Origin: an uncultured Bacilli bacterium
GTDB taxonomy: Bacteria > Bacillota_I > Bacilli_A > RF39 > UBA660
DNA: 37,563 bases
Assembly (NCBI GenBank): GCA_910579535.1
Contig: CAJTUR010000013.1
Location: 1-37,563 of the forward strand
Direction: 5' to 3'
Of this stretch, positions 24,479-34,308 are shown in pieces. The position numbers and the translations under genes are program-made. Position 1 is the stretch's first letter; each line of letters opens with the position of its first letter. The notes below the pieces were generated by a model. The model did no database searches, was not told the origin of the DNA, and saw only the letters and a program-made list of their open reading frames with translations.

Positions 24479-25204
24479 TTAATTTAACACTCTCTTTAAT
24501 TCTAGCAAAGTGGATATTGTATACGTGGGTTGATAATTATAAGGATTCGGAAGCCCGTTAGGATTAAACCAACAAGTATCAATCTCAAAATTGATTCCTC
24601 CTAAGATATCTGTAGTAAGTGAGTCTCCAGTCATTAACATTTTTTGTTTATCTAGATGGATACATCTTTTATATAAAAAATGAAAGAATTCTAAACTCGG
24701 TTTATTAAAACCTACTTCATCAGAGCAAATTAGTGTTGTAATCAATTCTTTTAATTGTAGTGTTTTTAACTTGATCTCAGCAACATCTTTTGGTCCATTC
24801 GTAGCAATTATTATCTCATAATGAAGGGCATAAAGTTCTTTTAGAATACGTCTAGCATTTTCTATTTCCACTATATTCTCACCTAACATTTTATTATAAA
24901 ATTTATTTAAAAAAAGAGCCATTTCATAACTTACACCTAATTTTTGAAAGAAAACAACAAATCGATTGGCTCTTAAAAATGTTTTTTTCTCCTCTAAAGT
25001 TTTTACAGATGTTGGAATATTCATCTTTCCTGTTTCAAAAGCATGCCAATACGCATTATCAAATTTTTTCCATTCTAAAAAACAATTATCATTATATTCT
25101 AATCTCATTTTTTTAAAAACTTGCATAATAGCAAACGAAATGGATGCGTCATTATCAATTAAAGTATCATCTAAATCAAAAATCAAGGTTTTATACGCTT
25201 TCAT
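24479..25204 (-). CDS. HAD-superfamily phosphatase, YjjG-like
   Basis: A 241-aa haloacid dehalogenase hydrolase: motif I FDLDDTLID (nucleophile and acid Asp), motif II IIATNGP (Thr), the Lys in GFNKPS, motif IV TGDSLTTDILGG. A helical cap lies between motifs I and II. YjjG-type members hydrolyse pyrimidine nucleoside monophosphates, including mutagenic ones. Start ATG 25204 has RBS GGAG (25217-25214); the frame extends to a TTG at 25219 inside that RBS, which is rejected. Convergent with the nuclease-STAND gene. Confidence 0.88.
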   Translation of the reverse strand: MKAYKTLIFDLDDTLIDNDASISFAIMQVFKKMRLEYNDNCFLEWKKFDNAYWHAFETGKMNIPTSVKTLEEKKTFLRANRFVVFFQKLGVSYEMALFLNKFYNKMLGENIVEIENARRILKELYALHYEIIIATNGPKDVAEIKLKTLQLKELITTLICSDEVGFNKPSLEFFHFLYKRCIHLDKQKMLMTGDSLTTDILGGINFEIDTCWFNPNGLPNPYNYQPTYTISTLLELKRVLN

Positions 25205-25359
25205 AGAGTTTATCTCCAATACGCTTTATTATAACATCTTTTTTTAAAAATAATTATGAAAATTTTTTTAAGTAGAGGAGTATTTTTAATATATAAAATA
25301 ATGCCAATCAAAAAAGAGTATGATATACTTTTAATAAGAAAAAATAGGTGGTAAGCAGT

Positions 25360-27642
25360 ATGAAAGAAGAATTTTTAATCAAATTAAATCAAAAAGAATA
25401 CATTAGTACAAAACTTTACAAAAACATAATGAGAAACATACCTGAAATCGTTCCACCTTTTTTTGACCTTGAAGTCTATAATCAAAATATTTTAAGCGAA
25501 CTCTATTATAAGTACAAAAACTACTTTGATGAAATGTATAAAGACATTGACCCTAATATTCATTTAGATGAAGAACAAATTAAAGCCATCTTAACCGATG
25601 AAGAATATTCTCTTATTTTAGCAGGGGCAGGTACGGGGAAAACAACGACGATGGCATCCAAAGTAAAATTTTTAGTCGACATAAAGAAGGTCCATCCCTC
25701 TAAAATTGCCGTCATGAGTTACACGAAAAAAGCAACGGAAGAATTAGAGCAAAGAATCAATATAGACTTTGGCATTCCAGCAAACATCACCACATTTCAC
25801 TCTTTAGGCTTTTCTTACATCAAAGAAATCTTTTCTACCCGTAAATGTTATGTTGTTGACTTTGAAATGAGAAATGAAATCTTTATTTCTTACTTTAAAG
25901 AAAAAATATTTTCTTACAAAAATAAAATCAAAGAACTTATGGAAATATTTTCCGCCGAAAAAACAGGAACCTCTTGGATTTTCAGTAAATATTTTAAAGA
26001 AAATTATGAAAAATACCAAAACTTTGATGATTACTTCATGGCTTATAAACAAGACAAAATAAAAGAAATTTCAAACTTAAAAGAATTTGTCGAAAACAAA
26101 ATCGAAACTTACTTAAACGGAGACGATTACGCCACTACCATAAAAGGCGAAATCGTCAAATCCAAAGGAGAAGCAAGAATTGCTAATTTCCTTTTTCGCA
26201 ATAGAATAGAATACCAATATGAAAAAATATATCAAGAACTGATGGAAGACAAAAGTATTTACAAACCGGACTTTACTTTAAATTTAGGAGGTTCTGAGGT
26301 CTATATAGAATACTTTGGTCTTTCTACTTATGATGAGACCTCTAACTTAGAATTACAAAGATATGAAAAAAATAGAAAACAAAAAGAAGAATACCATCGC
26401 ATTCATCTTACAAAATTTATAAGTTTAGATACCAAAAAAGGCGAAAACTTAGAAGAAAAACTCAAAACTGAATTGCTAAAAATGGGATTTAACTTAAACC
26501 CTCGCTCCTATGAAGAAATCTATGATCAAATTTTAAACAATAACCCAACGTCATCTTTTTATCCATTTAAAGATTTACTGTATCATTGGATAACGCAATT
26601 AAAATCTTCTACCAAAAGAGAGCAGTATGTAAAATATGTAAGAGACTACATAGATACCAATCCTAGTGAAGCAAAAGAAACCATGGAAAAACAATTTTCA
26701 TATTTTCAAGAATTTTTTGTCTATTATCAAAAAAAACTTTTTGAAAATACCGAAAGTTATGGTTTTGATTTTTCCGATATGTTTTATTATGCTATAAAAT
26801 ATATGGAGCACTTAAAATCCATCCCTAATTTAAAATATGAATACATTATCATTGATGAATACCAAGATATATCTAAAGAGCGTTATACTTTCACGAAAAA
26901 AATTTCTGATTTAAATCATTCTAAAGTCGTCGCCGTTGGAGATGATTGGCAATCTATTTTTGCCTTTGCGGGTTCTAAGATAAAATACATTTATGATTTC
27001 CAAAAATACTTTGAAAGCGCTAAATTATTAAAAATTACTAGTACTTATCGAAACAGCAAAGAATTAATTGAATATTCTGGTGCTTTTGTAATGAAAAATC
27101 CAAGCCAAATAAAAAAACAATTAATTTCTAGTAAATCTATAAAAAATCCCATAAAAGTTGTGCCTTATCAAACAGGAAAAGAAATAGAAACGGTGAAAAG
27201 ACTTATTTTAAGAATTCATGAATTAAATCCTTCCCATCACATCATGATTTTAGCTCGAACCAATCAAATGATAAAAAATATATTTAATGATGAAAATTTA
27301 AAAGATGGCATAGCTACCAAAGTAGAATTTATTGGTTATGAAGACATTGATATTGATGCCATGACTATGCATAAATCCAAAGGTTTAACTTGTGATGAAG
27401 TGATTGTTATTGGATTAAATAAAAGTTTTCCTTTAGAAAAACAGGATAACTTCTGGTTGGAAGCCTTATTTAAAGATAAACTTGAAGAAGAACAAATTAA
27501 ATATGCCGAAGAACGGAGGCTTTTTTATGTCGCTTTAACAAGAACAAAAAATCATGTCTTTCTTCTTGTAGACGAAGACAAACAAAAAAGAAGTGAATTT
27601 ATAATGGAATTAGTAGAAATTATGCAAGAAAAGATTTATTAA
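25360..27642 (+). CDS. UvrD/Rep-like helicase with inserted nuclease-like module
   Basis: A 760-aa SF1A helicase. Q-motif and Walker A LDEEQIKAIL and AGAGTGKTTT (about 88-97); Ia SYTKKATEEL; TFHSLGFSYI; Walker B IIIDEYQD (about 495); III VGDDWQSIFAFAG; IV STYRNSKEL; V MTMHKSKGLTCDEVIV; VI RRLFYVALTRTK. Between motifs Ia and II (about 267-365) is an insert with GEARIANFLF, YQYEKIY, KPDFTL and VYIEYFG, resembling a PD-(D/E)XK-type fold seen in helicase IV-like proteins. Expected role: ATP-driven DNA unwinding or protein clearing in repair. Start ATG 25360 follows RBS AGGTGG; the in-frame GTG 25348 lies inside it. Confidence 0.88.
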   Translation: MKEEFLIKLNQKEYISTKLYKNIMRNIPEIVPPFFDLEVYNQNILSELYYKYKNYFDEMYKDIDPNIHLDEEQIKAILTDEEYSLILAGAGTGKTTTMASKVKFLVDIKKVHPSKIAVMSYTKKATEELEQRINIDFGIPANITTFHSLGFSYIKEIFSTRKCYVVDFEMRNEIFISYFKEKIFSYKNKIKELMEIFSAEKTGTSWIFSKYFKENYEKYQNFDDYFMAYKQDKIKEISNLKEFVENKIETYLNGDDYATTIKGEIVKSKGEARIANFLFRNRIEYQYEKIYQELMEDKSIYKPDFTLNLGGSEVYIEYFGLSTYDETSNLELQRYEKNRKQKEEYHRIHLTKFISLDTKKGENLEEKLKTELLKMGFNLNPRSYEEIYDQILNNNPTSSFYPFKDLLYHWITQLKSSTKREQYVKYVRDYIDTNPSEAKETMEKQFSYFQEFFVYYQKKLFENTESYGFDFSDMFYYAIKYMEHLKSIPNLKYEYIIIDEYQDISKERYTFTKKISDLNHSKVVAVGDDWQSIFAFAGSKIKYIYDFQKYFESAKLLKITSTYRNSKELIEYSGAFVMKNPSQIKKQLISSKSIKNPIKVVPYQTGKEIETVKRLILRIHELNPSHHIMILARTNQMIKNIFNDENLKDGIATKVEFIGYEDIDIDAMTMHKSKGLTCDEVIVIGLNKSFPLEKQDNFWLEALFKDKLEEEQIKYAEERRLFYVALTRTKNHVFLLVDEDKQKRSEFIMELVEIMQEKIY

Positions 27643-27724
27643 AAAATGAATATTTTTAGCTTCTAATATTTGTGAAAAGCAAATTTAGAATCGTTAAATA
27701 ATAGAAATGAAGTAATTTAAAAGA

Positions 27725-27765
27725 TTGAAATAATTGCTAAAAGAGACTATAATTTGATTAATCAA
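27725..27765 (+). promoter_or_regulatory. Promoter and palindrome before the UvrA-like gene
   Basis: TTGAAA (27725-27730), a 17-base spacer, TATAAT (27748-27753). TTGATTAATCAA (27754-27765) is a perfect 12-bp palindrome covering the expected start of transcription, a plausible repressor site. Confidence 0.6.
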
Positions 27766-27791
27766 TTGACGATTTTAGAAAGGTATCTTTT

Positions 27792-30047
27792 ATGAAAGAA
27801 AACGAATATTTTAATAAAATTGAAATAATAGGAGCAAAAGAAAATAATTTGAAAAATATATCACTTGAAATAGAAAAACATAAATTTAATGTAGTAACAG
27901 GGGTTTCAGGAAGCGGTAAATCCTCTTTAGTTTTTGATTGCATTTATGCTATGGCACAAACTTCTTTTTATGAAACATTATCTACATATGTTGTTAAAAA
28001 TCTTCCTAAAATTAATAAACCAAATGTTGAAAAAATAACAAATTTATCTCCTTGTGTTTTAATAGAACAACAAAAACTAGGAAAAAATCCTAGAAGTACA
28101 GTTGGCACTTATACAGAAATTTATACATACCTTCGCCTCTTGTATTCTAGAGTAGGCTATCCAATTTATGATAGTAGTTATTTTTCTTTTAATACAGTTA
28201 AAGGCGCTTGTCAAAAATGTGGAGGTTTAGGTGTTGAGTTAGTCATAGACTTATCTAAGTTAATAGATTTCAATTTATCCTTAAACGAAGGAGCAATAAA
28301 GCATAGAACTTGGAAAGTAAATTCTAGATATTTTAACATTCAAAAATCAACAAGCTATTTCGACATGGATAAAAAACTAAAAGATTTTACAGAAGAAGAA
28401 CTCGATTTACTTCTTTATAAAGAACCTACGACATTCATGAATAAAAATGAAGGCTTTGTTCAAAATTGGACTTACGAAGGAATAGTCAATCGTTTGCTTA
28501 AAAGACAAGCAGATTCAAGAGGCTTGCAAATAAACGACTACGATAGAGATTTTTTTATGGAAGACCGATGTTCAGAATGTTTTGGGACGCGATTAAATAA
28601 AAAAGCGTTAGACGTTACAGTTCATTCTAAAAGTTTAAAAGATTTATTAAATATGGAAATAATGGATTTATACGACTTTATTTCATTAATTGATGAAAAA
28701 GAAGCTACTGAGATAGTCCAAAAAATGAAAAAAGATTTAAAAAATTTAATCGATTTAGGTATCGGTTATTTAACATTAAATAGGGGAATTGACACTCTAT
28801 CAGGCGGTGAAGCTCAAAAAATTAAATTAGCCAAAAGTTTAAATAATACTTTAAATGAATTAATATATATAATGGACGAACCAAGTTTAGGATTTCATAG
28901 TAAAGATGTAAATAGAATCATAAACTCTATTAAAAATATAGTTGCAAATAATAATACCGCCATTGTGGTAGAACACAATAGAGAAATAATAACGAGCGCC
29001 GATAATATTATTGATATCGGACCTGAGTCAGGTTCTAATGGTGGGAAAGTAGTATTTAATGGAAAAGTGAGTGATATACTAAAAGAAGAAAAATCTCTAA
29101 CTGGGAACTATTTAAAAAATAAAAAAACACTCTCTAATAAAGAAAAACAAATAAAAGGAGTTTATGAAGTAAAGAAAATAAACATAAACAATATTCAAAA
29201 TTTAGAAATTAGAATTCCTTTAAACTTCTTAACTTGTATAACAGGAGTTTCTGGAAGTGGCAAATCTTCATTAATAAGATATTTATTAAAAAAAGACAAC
29301 ACGCTTATAGAAATTGGAAAAGAAAACATTGCTACAACAACTAGAAGTAATGTTGCAACTTATACAAAAACTTTTGACATAATAAGAGATATTTTTTCAA
29401 AAGAAAATAAAGTAAACTCAAGCGAATTTAGTTTTAACTCTACTGGAGCTTGTCCTAATTGCAATGGAACGGGAATTCTAAAAATGGATATGCACTTCTT
29501 AGGAGACGTTAAACAAGTTTGTGAAATATGTCATGGAAAAAGATACAAAGAAAAAGTTTTAAATTACTTGTACAAAGAAAAAAATATTAATGAAGTCTTA
29601 GAAATGACCGTTTTAGAAGCTTTAGAATTTTTTGAAAATAAGGAGATAAAAGAGCGATTAGAAATATTAAAAAATGTAGGTTTAGAATATTTAAAATTAG
29701 GCCAAACTTTAGATACTTTATCTGGGGGAGAAGTGGGAAGAGTAAATATGTCTAAATACCTTATAAAAAAAGGGAACATCTACATTTTTGATGAACCAAC
29801 ACAAGGCCTTCATTTAAAAGATATTGAAATTTTAAAGAGCGTCATGAGAAAAATGATAGAGCAGGGAAACACCGTAATAGTTATTGAACATAATTTAGAT
29901 TTTATAATGGATGCAGATTACATTATTGATATGGGACCAGATGCGGGAAAAAATGGGGGAAAAATAGTATTTGAAGGATTTTTGAAAGATATTGTTTATA
30001 GTAATACTTTTACAGCTGAGGCTATAAAAAAATACATAAAAAACTAA
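27792..30047 (+). CDS. Short UvrA-like ABC ATPase (UvrA2/DrrC type)
   Basis: A 751-aa double ATPase of the UvrA family. First half: P-loop GVSGSGKSS (about 37-45), zinc module CQKCGGLG and CSECFGTR, signature LSGGEAQ (about 336), Walker B IYIMDEPSLG. Second half: GVSGSGKSS (about 485), CPNCNGTG and CEICHGKR, LSGGEVGR (about 643), IFDEPTQG. Full UvrA has ~940 aa; the missing part is the N-terminal UvrB-interaction region, so this belongs with class II UvrA or drug self-protection proteins that release intercalators from DNA (family knowledge). No uvrB or uvrC is nearby. The stop is followed at once by remnants of another gene, marking a recombination joint. Confidence 0.9.
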   Translation: MKENEYFNKIEIIGAKENNLKNISLEIEKHKFNVVTGVSGSGKSSLVFDCIYAMAQTSFYETLSTYVVKNLPKINKPNVEKITNLSPCVLIEQQKLGKNPRSTVGTYTEIYTYLRLLYSRVGYPIYDSSYFSFNTVKGACQKCGGLGVELVIDLSKLIDFNLSLNEGAIKHRTWKVNSRYFNIQKSTSYFDMDKKLKDFTEEELDLLLYKEPTTFMNKNEGFVQNWTYEGIVNRLLKRQADSRGLQINDYDRDFFMEDRCSECFGTRLNKKALDVTVHSKSLKDLLNMEIMDLYDFISLIDEKEATEIVQKMKKDLKNLIDLGIGYLTLNRGIDTLSGGEAQKIKLAKSLNNTLNELIYIMDEPSLGFHSKDVNRIINSIKNIVANNNTAIVVEHNREIITSADNIIDIGPESGSNGGKVVFNGKVSDILKEEKSLTGNYLKNKKTLSNKEKQIKGVYEVKKININNIQNLEIRIPLNFLTCITGVSGSGKSSLIRYLLKKDNTLIEIGKENIATTTRSNVATYTKTFDIIRDIFSKENKVNSSEFSFNSTGACPNCNGTGILKMDMHFLGDVKQVCEICHGKRYKEKVLNYLYKEKNINEVLEMTVLEALEFFENKEIKERLEILKNVGLEYLKLGQTLDTLSGGEVGRVNMSKYLIKKGNIYIFDEPTQGLHLKDIEILKSVMRKMIEQGNTVIVIEHNLDFIMDADYIIDMGPDAGKNGGKIVFEGFLKDIVYSNTFTAEAIKKYIKN

Positions 30048-30990
30048 TTGGTGATTATTACACTTATGATTCTCATAAAAGAATGTTTACGAGAATAACT
30101 AATCAAGATTTATTACAAAAAATACGAGGTACCACTAAAGATTTATGGTGATACAATTTTAAATAACAATACCGATATATCTCAAATGTATTCTGCAGCT
30201 AAGAAAACAATTATTTCTCAAGATGAATAAATTATGCAAATATTAACATCGCTTTTTAGAAAACAAAAAGTTATAAGTTCATTACTTGGTCTTGATATGA
30301 TAGCAAAATTAAAAGAAAACATTATTGTATATGGTTCTACGGGAACAGGTAAAACAGAAATTTTAAAGAGAATTGCTAATATATATATAAATCCCTATAT
30401 CGTTATTGAAGATGCAACATCTCTTTCTGAAATAGGTTATGTTGGTAGAAATATTACAGATATGTTAGAAAAATTATATTTGGCTGCTGGTAAAGATATT
30501 GAAAAAGCTCAAAAGGAGTTTTAGTTATAGATGAATTTGATAAATTAGCAAAAAAAGATAAGAGCTCTAAAGACCATGTTTCAAGAATTGGAGTTCAAAG
30601 ATCATTGCTAAAATTATTAGATGGTTCAACATTTTATTTTGAAGATAAAAAAATTGATACCTCAAACTTTCTGTAGTTGCTCTAGGTGCATTCACAGAAA
30701 TAGTAGACAATGAAGATTATTCAAAAGTATCATCAATAGATTTTGTAAATTATGGGATAATGCGAGAGTTAATGGGTGGATTCTCAAAATTAGTTGCTAT
30801 GAATTCTTTATTAAAAGAAGATATTAAAAAAATTTTAACAAAGTCTGATTTTAGCTCATTAAATACATATCGATTACATTGCCGAAAAAGCCATTGCATT
30901 AAATTGCGAGGCTAGAAGTCTAAAAACAGTTTTTGATGATAGTATTAGTAGTGCAATGTTTAGAATTTTTGCTGGTGAGTATTCCTTGTG
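30047..30990 (+). pseudogene. Decayed ClpX-like AAA+ ATPase
   Basis: Fragments read in order across several frames: GDYYTYDSHKRMFTRITNQD; YGDTILNNNTDISQMYSAAK; then a TAA (30228-30230) in frame with QILTSLFRKQ; Walker A YGSTGTGKTEI; IVIEDATSLSEIGYVGRNI; then a one-base loss near 30515; VLVIDEFDKLAKKDK (Walker B) and HVSRIGVQRSLLKLLDG; a second loss near 30668; VVALGAF; another indel near 30868; YIAEKAIALN. At least four lesions after the first block make it non-functional. The motifs are of the ClpX/HslU clade. It begins directly at the stop of the UvrA-like gene. Confidence 0.75.
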
Positions 30991-31406
30991 CATGCATATC
31001 TTTTGATATTTTCCAGTAATCTTCTCGTTCCTTCTCTTTACCAAACATCTTATTTTTAATAAATTTTACTATCTACTAAATAAATTTTTGAAATAATTTA
31101 CTATTTCTTGCAAATGTTTATTATCTTGTTTAAGTTCATCTCATTATTTTTATTATCAATATTTTTAAATAAGGTATCAACTCTAAGTGATAATGCCTTA
31201 TTGTTTTTAGTTAGTGTTTTAATCTTTTCTCTATTTTTTTGAAGTTCAGTATTTACATTATTTAAGGTTATTGATAACATTTCGATCTTTTTAAAATCTT
31301 TGTTTTCCGAAATAGTGTAGGTATTTTTTACTATTGGTGCTTTTTTAGGATTATTGATAGTATCTTTAATATCATTTGTAGTTTTATCAATTAATGGAGT
31401 TAACAT
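30968..31406 (-). pseudogene. C-terminal remnant of a mobilisation relaxase (MobV/Pre-like)
   Basis: On the minus strand an ORF (31406-31101) is rich in coiled coil (LQKNREKIKTLTKNNKALSL). After its stop another frame continues VKFIKNKMFGKEKERED and YWKISKDMHAQGILTSKN. Such a coiled coil plus a basic 'MFGK..ERE.Y..ISK..H..GI' tail is typical of C-termini of plasmid mobilisation relaxases. The catalytic N-terminal domain is absent, cut off at about 31406 where another gene begins. Family is inferred from style, not a catalytic motif. Confidence 0.4.
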
Positions 31407-31408
31407 CT

Positions 31409-31840
31409 ATGAATATGCAAGAATATCACAAACTTTTAAATTGGATAGCAGAAGGAGATTTTAATCATTTAAATAATTATTATAAAGGAGACAAAAGAAT
31501 TTCTTTAATTTTACTAAGTAATATTGATTATAAACTTGGTGATATAACTGATGATAATTTTCAAATCTTAAGAATAGGATTACTTATTGTGCACAGGAAT
31601 TGCGAATATAATTCTCATAAACATGGATTAAGTATGTTGATTGGAAAAAGAAAAATAAAAGTAATTAATTCTGAGGATGGTGAAACATTATTGAAAAAAA
31701 CAGGAGATTCAGTTTATATATTAGAAAAAATTGGTACTGGAACTAGGTATGAATTTTTTATAAAAAACATATTTGTAGAATATGATTATAAATTAACACT
31801 TATTCTTTTTTACAATGAAATGATTAATAATATTATTTAA
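31409..31840 (+). CDS. Unknown protein in mobile-element remains
   Basis: A 143-aa protein from ATG 31409 (GGAG at 31395-31398). No family recognised. It starts MNMQEYHKLLNWIAEGDFNH; the middle, RIGLLIVHRNCEYNSHKHGL, has Cys and two His but no clear zinc motif; the C-terminal part is beta-rich. The 5' end abuts the truncated relaxase, so the start region may derive from a junction. Intactness and expression are unproven. Confidence 0.45.
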   Translation: MNMQEYHKLLNWIAEGDFNHLNNYYKGDKRISLILLSNIDYKLGDITDDNFQILRIGLLIVHRNCEYNSHKHGLSMLIGKRKIKVINSEDGETLLKKTGDSVYILEKIGTGTRYEFFIKNIFVEYDYKLTLILFYNEMINNII

Positions 31841-31901
31841 ATTGGCAAATGGTATTATATTATAAAAGAAAAAAAGAAAACTATTTCAGGGATTACATTT
31901 T

Positions 31902-32027
31902 ATGATGCTTGACTACTTTGAGTTTAGAGATATGTTTTATGAAAAAGGTAATATTGGAGCTTTATTGACATCTTATAGTACTAAACTTACATATACAAGT
32001 GATTTACAGGAATTGAATTATGAATAA
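31902..32027 (+). CDS. Possible 41-aa protein or gene fragment
   Basis: ATG 31902, with CAGGGA nine bases before, reads MMLDYFEFRDMFYEKGNIGA and ends LQELNYE. No family recognised. It may be a leftover of a longer gene. Confidence 0.3.
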   Translation: MMLDYFEFRDMFYEKGNIGALLTSYSTKLTYTSDLQELNYE

Positions 32028-32162
32028 AATAAAAAATGTAAACTAATTATATACTGATAATTTTTTTAAATTATTAAGAATTGATTCTGCTTATAGAAAA
32101 CATATTTATGGACACACATTTAGAATCGAAATTAATTTTATAGATAAATTATGGATTGTCAA

Positions 32163-33190
32163 CCATTTTTGCTTAATCATAGGTAAGAAAAATTGATTAA
32201 CAACTGAATCATATTCTACAATATCATCAATAAAATTTTTTATATAATTTTCAATTGTTTCTTCCTTAATATTGCATTTACAATCAGTACAATAATAGTA
32301 ACATTGCCATTTTTCTTTTTAGTTGCCTTACCACCCATAATTCTATTACAATGAGGAGACTTTGTAAAAATAGATAGGTTAAATTTCTGATATAACTACA
32401 AGAGTTTTTCTTCTTTTGTACCTGACATTCTTCCCATAATTCACAAGATATAATTGGCTCAACAACATCTTTATAGTAAATAGGATTCTTTGTTCTTTTG
32501 CCATGTACAAAATCGCCTTTATAGACTTCATTTTGTAAGATAGTAGTTATAGTAGAATCACACCAGTTTTCTTTGCCTAAAACCTTTTCTTTATTAAATA
32601 AATTACTAATCTTTTGGTAGGACATACCACTATGATAAAGTTCAAATATTCTAACAACAATATCTTTTGTTAAAGGATTAGGAACAATCATTTTATTTTC
32701 ATGTTTATAACCTAAACAAGCCCGATATGGTAAATGTCCTTTTTTGATTGCACCAGCTAAACCAAACTTCGTTCTTTCTGATGTTCTTTCAATTTCAAGT
32801 TGAGCAAGTATAGTAGTCATTCTCATAAAAAAGATACCAGTAGAAGTTTCTGTATTTAATTCTTCGCATATACTTTCTAAACTACAATGAGTCTCTTCTA
32901 ATAATTTACAAATGAATTCTAAATCTTGAATAGAACGAGTAAGTCTATCAAGTTTATAAGCAATAATTTTATTTATTTTGCCATCTTTCATATCTTGAAC
33001 CATTTCTTGAAATTTAGGCCGTTTCATATTTTTAGTTGAAACACCTTCTTCACGATAAATTTTGTAAATCTTATACTTCTTATAATCACATAATCTTTTC
33101 ATGCTTTTTTCTTGCTCATCAAGGCTAAATCCTTCACGAACTTGATCTTCTGTACTCACTCCTACGGAACACATATACCGTATTATTTTA
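32163..33190 (-). pseudogene. Serine site-specific recombinase, frameshifted
   Basis: The main open part (33174-32284) reads VSTEDQVREGFSLDEQE, AYKLDRLTRSIQDLEF, RMTTILAQLEIERTSERTKFG and a recombinase domain LPYRACLGYKHENK. The N-terminus is broken before the catalytic Ser: a VYVRVS-type start is shifted, leaving MCSVGVSTEDQ. After NLTYLFLQ the frame is lost; the correct continuation (PHCNRIMGGKATKKKNGNV, then DCKCNIKEETIENYIKNF to FFLPMIKQ) is in other frames down to about 32163. It would have belonged to the large serine recombinase family with a zinc-ribbon/coiled-coil end. Inactive. A separate element from the intact recombinase at 35180. Confidence 0.8.
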
Positions 33191-33347
33191 AAACACTAGA
33201 TATAATCAATTTTGATTACAAAATAAACACCAATATCACTATTGGCACACAGTTAGAACAAGAAAAAGTCCATATTGATAAATTAGATATAACCTTATCA
33301 TTAGGACTTTAAATAGCATATTTCAAGTTGAAAATAATTGTTGAATA

Positions 33348-33380
33348 AAAAATATTCACTGTAAACAAGTGGATATTTTT
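33348..33380. terminator. Bidirectional terminator
   Basis: AAATATTCAC pairs with GTGGATATTT (one G-U) inside a 12-bp stem (33348-33359/33369-33380), with A and T runs on either side. It closes the minus-strand gene at 33385-34092. Confidence 0.7.
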
Positions 33381-33384
33381 AATA

Positions 33385-34092
33385 CTATTTTCTTATGCCT
33401 TGGCTTTGCAATTCTTGAACTTCATCAAAATCATATCTCAAATCTTGAGTTACTTGATACATTTGTTCTGAGAAACTAATTCCATTTTCTTGAGCGTCTT
33501 GTTCAATTTTCTCGTATTGAGCATTTGTCATTTTTCTAAAAGGTAACTGTTCACCTCTAGAACGACTTATATAGTACCCATAAATATAATCAAGGTTTTG
33601 ATTTAAATTATCATATTGTTCTTCTGAAATGGATTTAGAGCTTAATAATTCTGATAATTTATCGCTATATGCGTCTAATTCTTGTTCCAATTGCTGTTCT
33701 GTTTTAACTGCAACTCTTGCACCATTTTCATCAGCAAAAGTCATACCATTAGAAGTGATTTTATCTCCTAAAGCATTTTCTAATTCGGTTTTTTGCTGCA
33801 ATGCAGTTTCTCCCATAAGTTTTTTAAACATAGGTTCCTTTCGAAGTTCAAATAAAGCTCTTTTTTGTTCTGGTGTTAAATTAACAGTTGAAACATAAGT
33901 CATAAATTCATCTACTGTTTGTCCTTTAAACCCTAATATTTGATTAAATCTGTCACTAAAACTTCTATACCAATCTGCATTTTGTTGATGATGTCTAGAA
34001 TACACAGCATCACCATATCCATTGAGTTCATTATTAAATGCATTATGGACTAATACTGCTTCATAAATAATTCTTTTATTTGCTTTCTCCAT
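33385..34092 (-). CDS. Unknown accessory protein of a mobile element
   Basis: A 235-aa soluble, acidic, mostly helical protein. Start ATG 34092 with RBS GGAGGT seven bases upstream; the in-frame TTG 34107 is inside the RBS. It has no transmembrane segment or signal peptide. Composition is Gln/Glu-rich (NADWYRSFSDRFNQILGFKG, EQQLEQELDAYSDKLSELL, ISEEQYDNLNQNLDYIYGYY). The gene is complete, with good RBS and terminator, unlike its decayed neighbours, and carries more balanced codon use. No family is recognised; a conjugative-element accessory role is a guess from location. Confidence 0.65.
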   Translation of the reverse strand: MEKANKRIIYEAVLVHNAFNNELNGYGDAVYSRHHQQNADWYRSFSDRFNQILGFKGQTVDEFMTYVSTVNLTPEQKRALFELRKEPMFKKLMGETALQQKTELENALGDKITSNGMTFADENGARVAVKTEQQLEQELDAYSDKLSELLSSKSISEEQYDNLNQNLDYIYGYYISRSRGEQLPFRKMTNAQYEKIEQDAQENGISFSEQMYQVTQDLRYDFDEVQELQSQGIRK

Positions 34093-34308
34093 AGTAATAA
34101 CCTCCAATAATATTTTACCACAAAATCTACTTTTTACATATTTTTTACTTTGAAAATTGTATAAGCCGGTGTCAAGTAAAAATTAACTATGTCATTAAAC
34201 TATGAATTATTTATTTAAATATATGATTTAGTAAGACCATATAAAACAGTCGACTAAGAAGTTTTAGACCAACATTTTCACCGAAAAATATCAGACATTT
34301 TATCCTTA

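Noticed and set aside
33112..33312. Plus-strand 66-aa ORF overlapping the decayed recombinase start
   Set aside because: Its first half is antisense to the recombinase remnant and no RBS is seen; the last ~40 residues could be a fragment of another gene but nothing was recognised.
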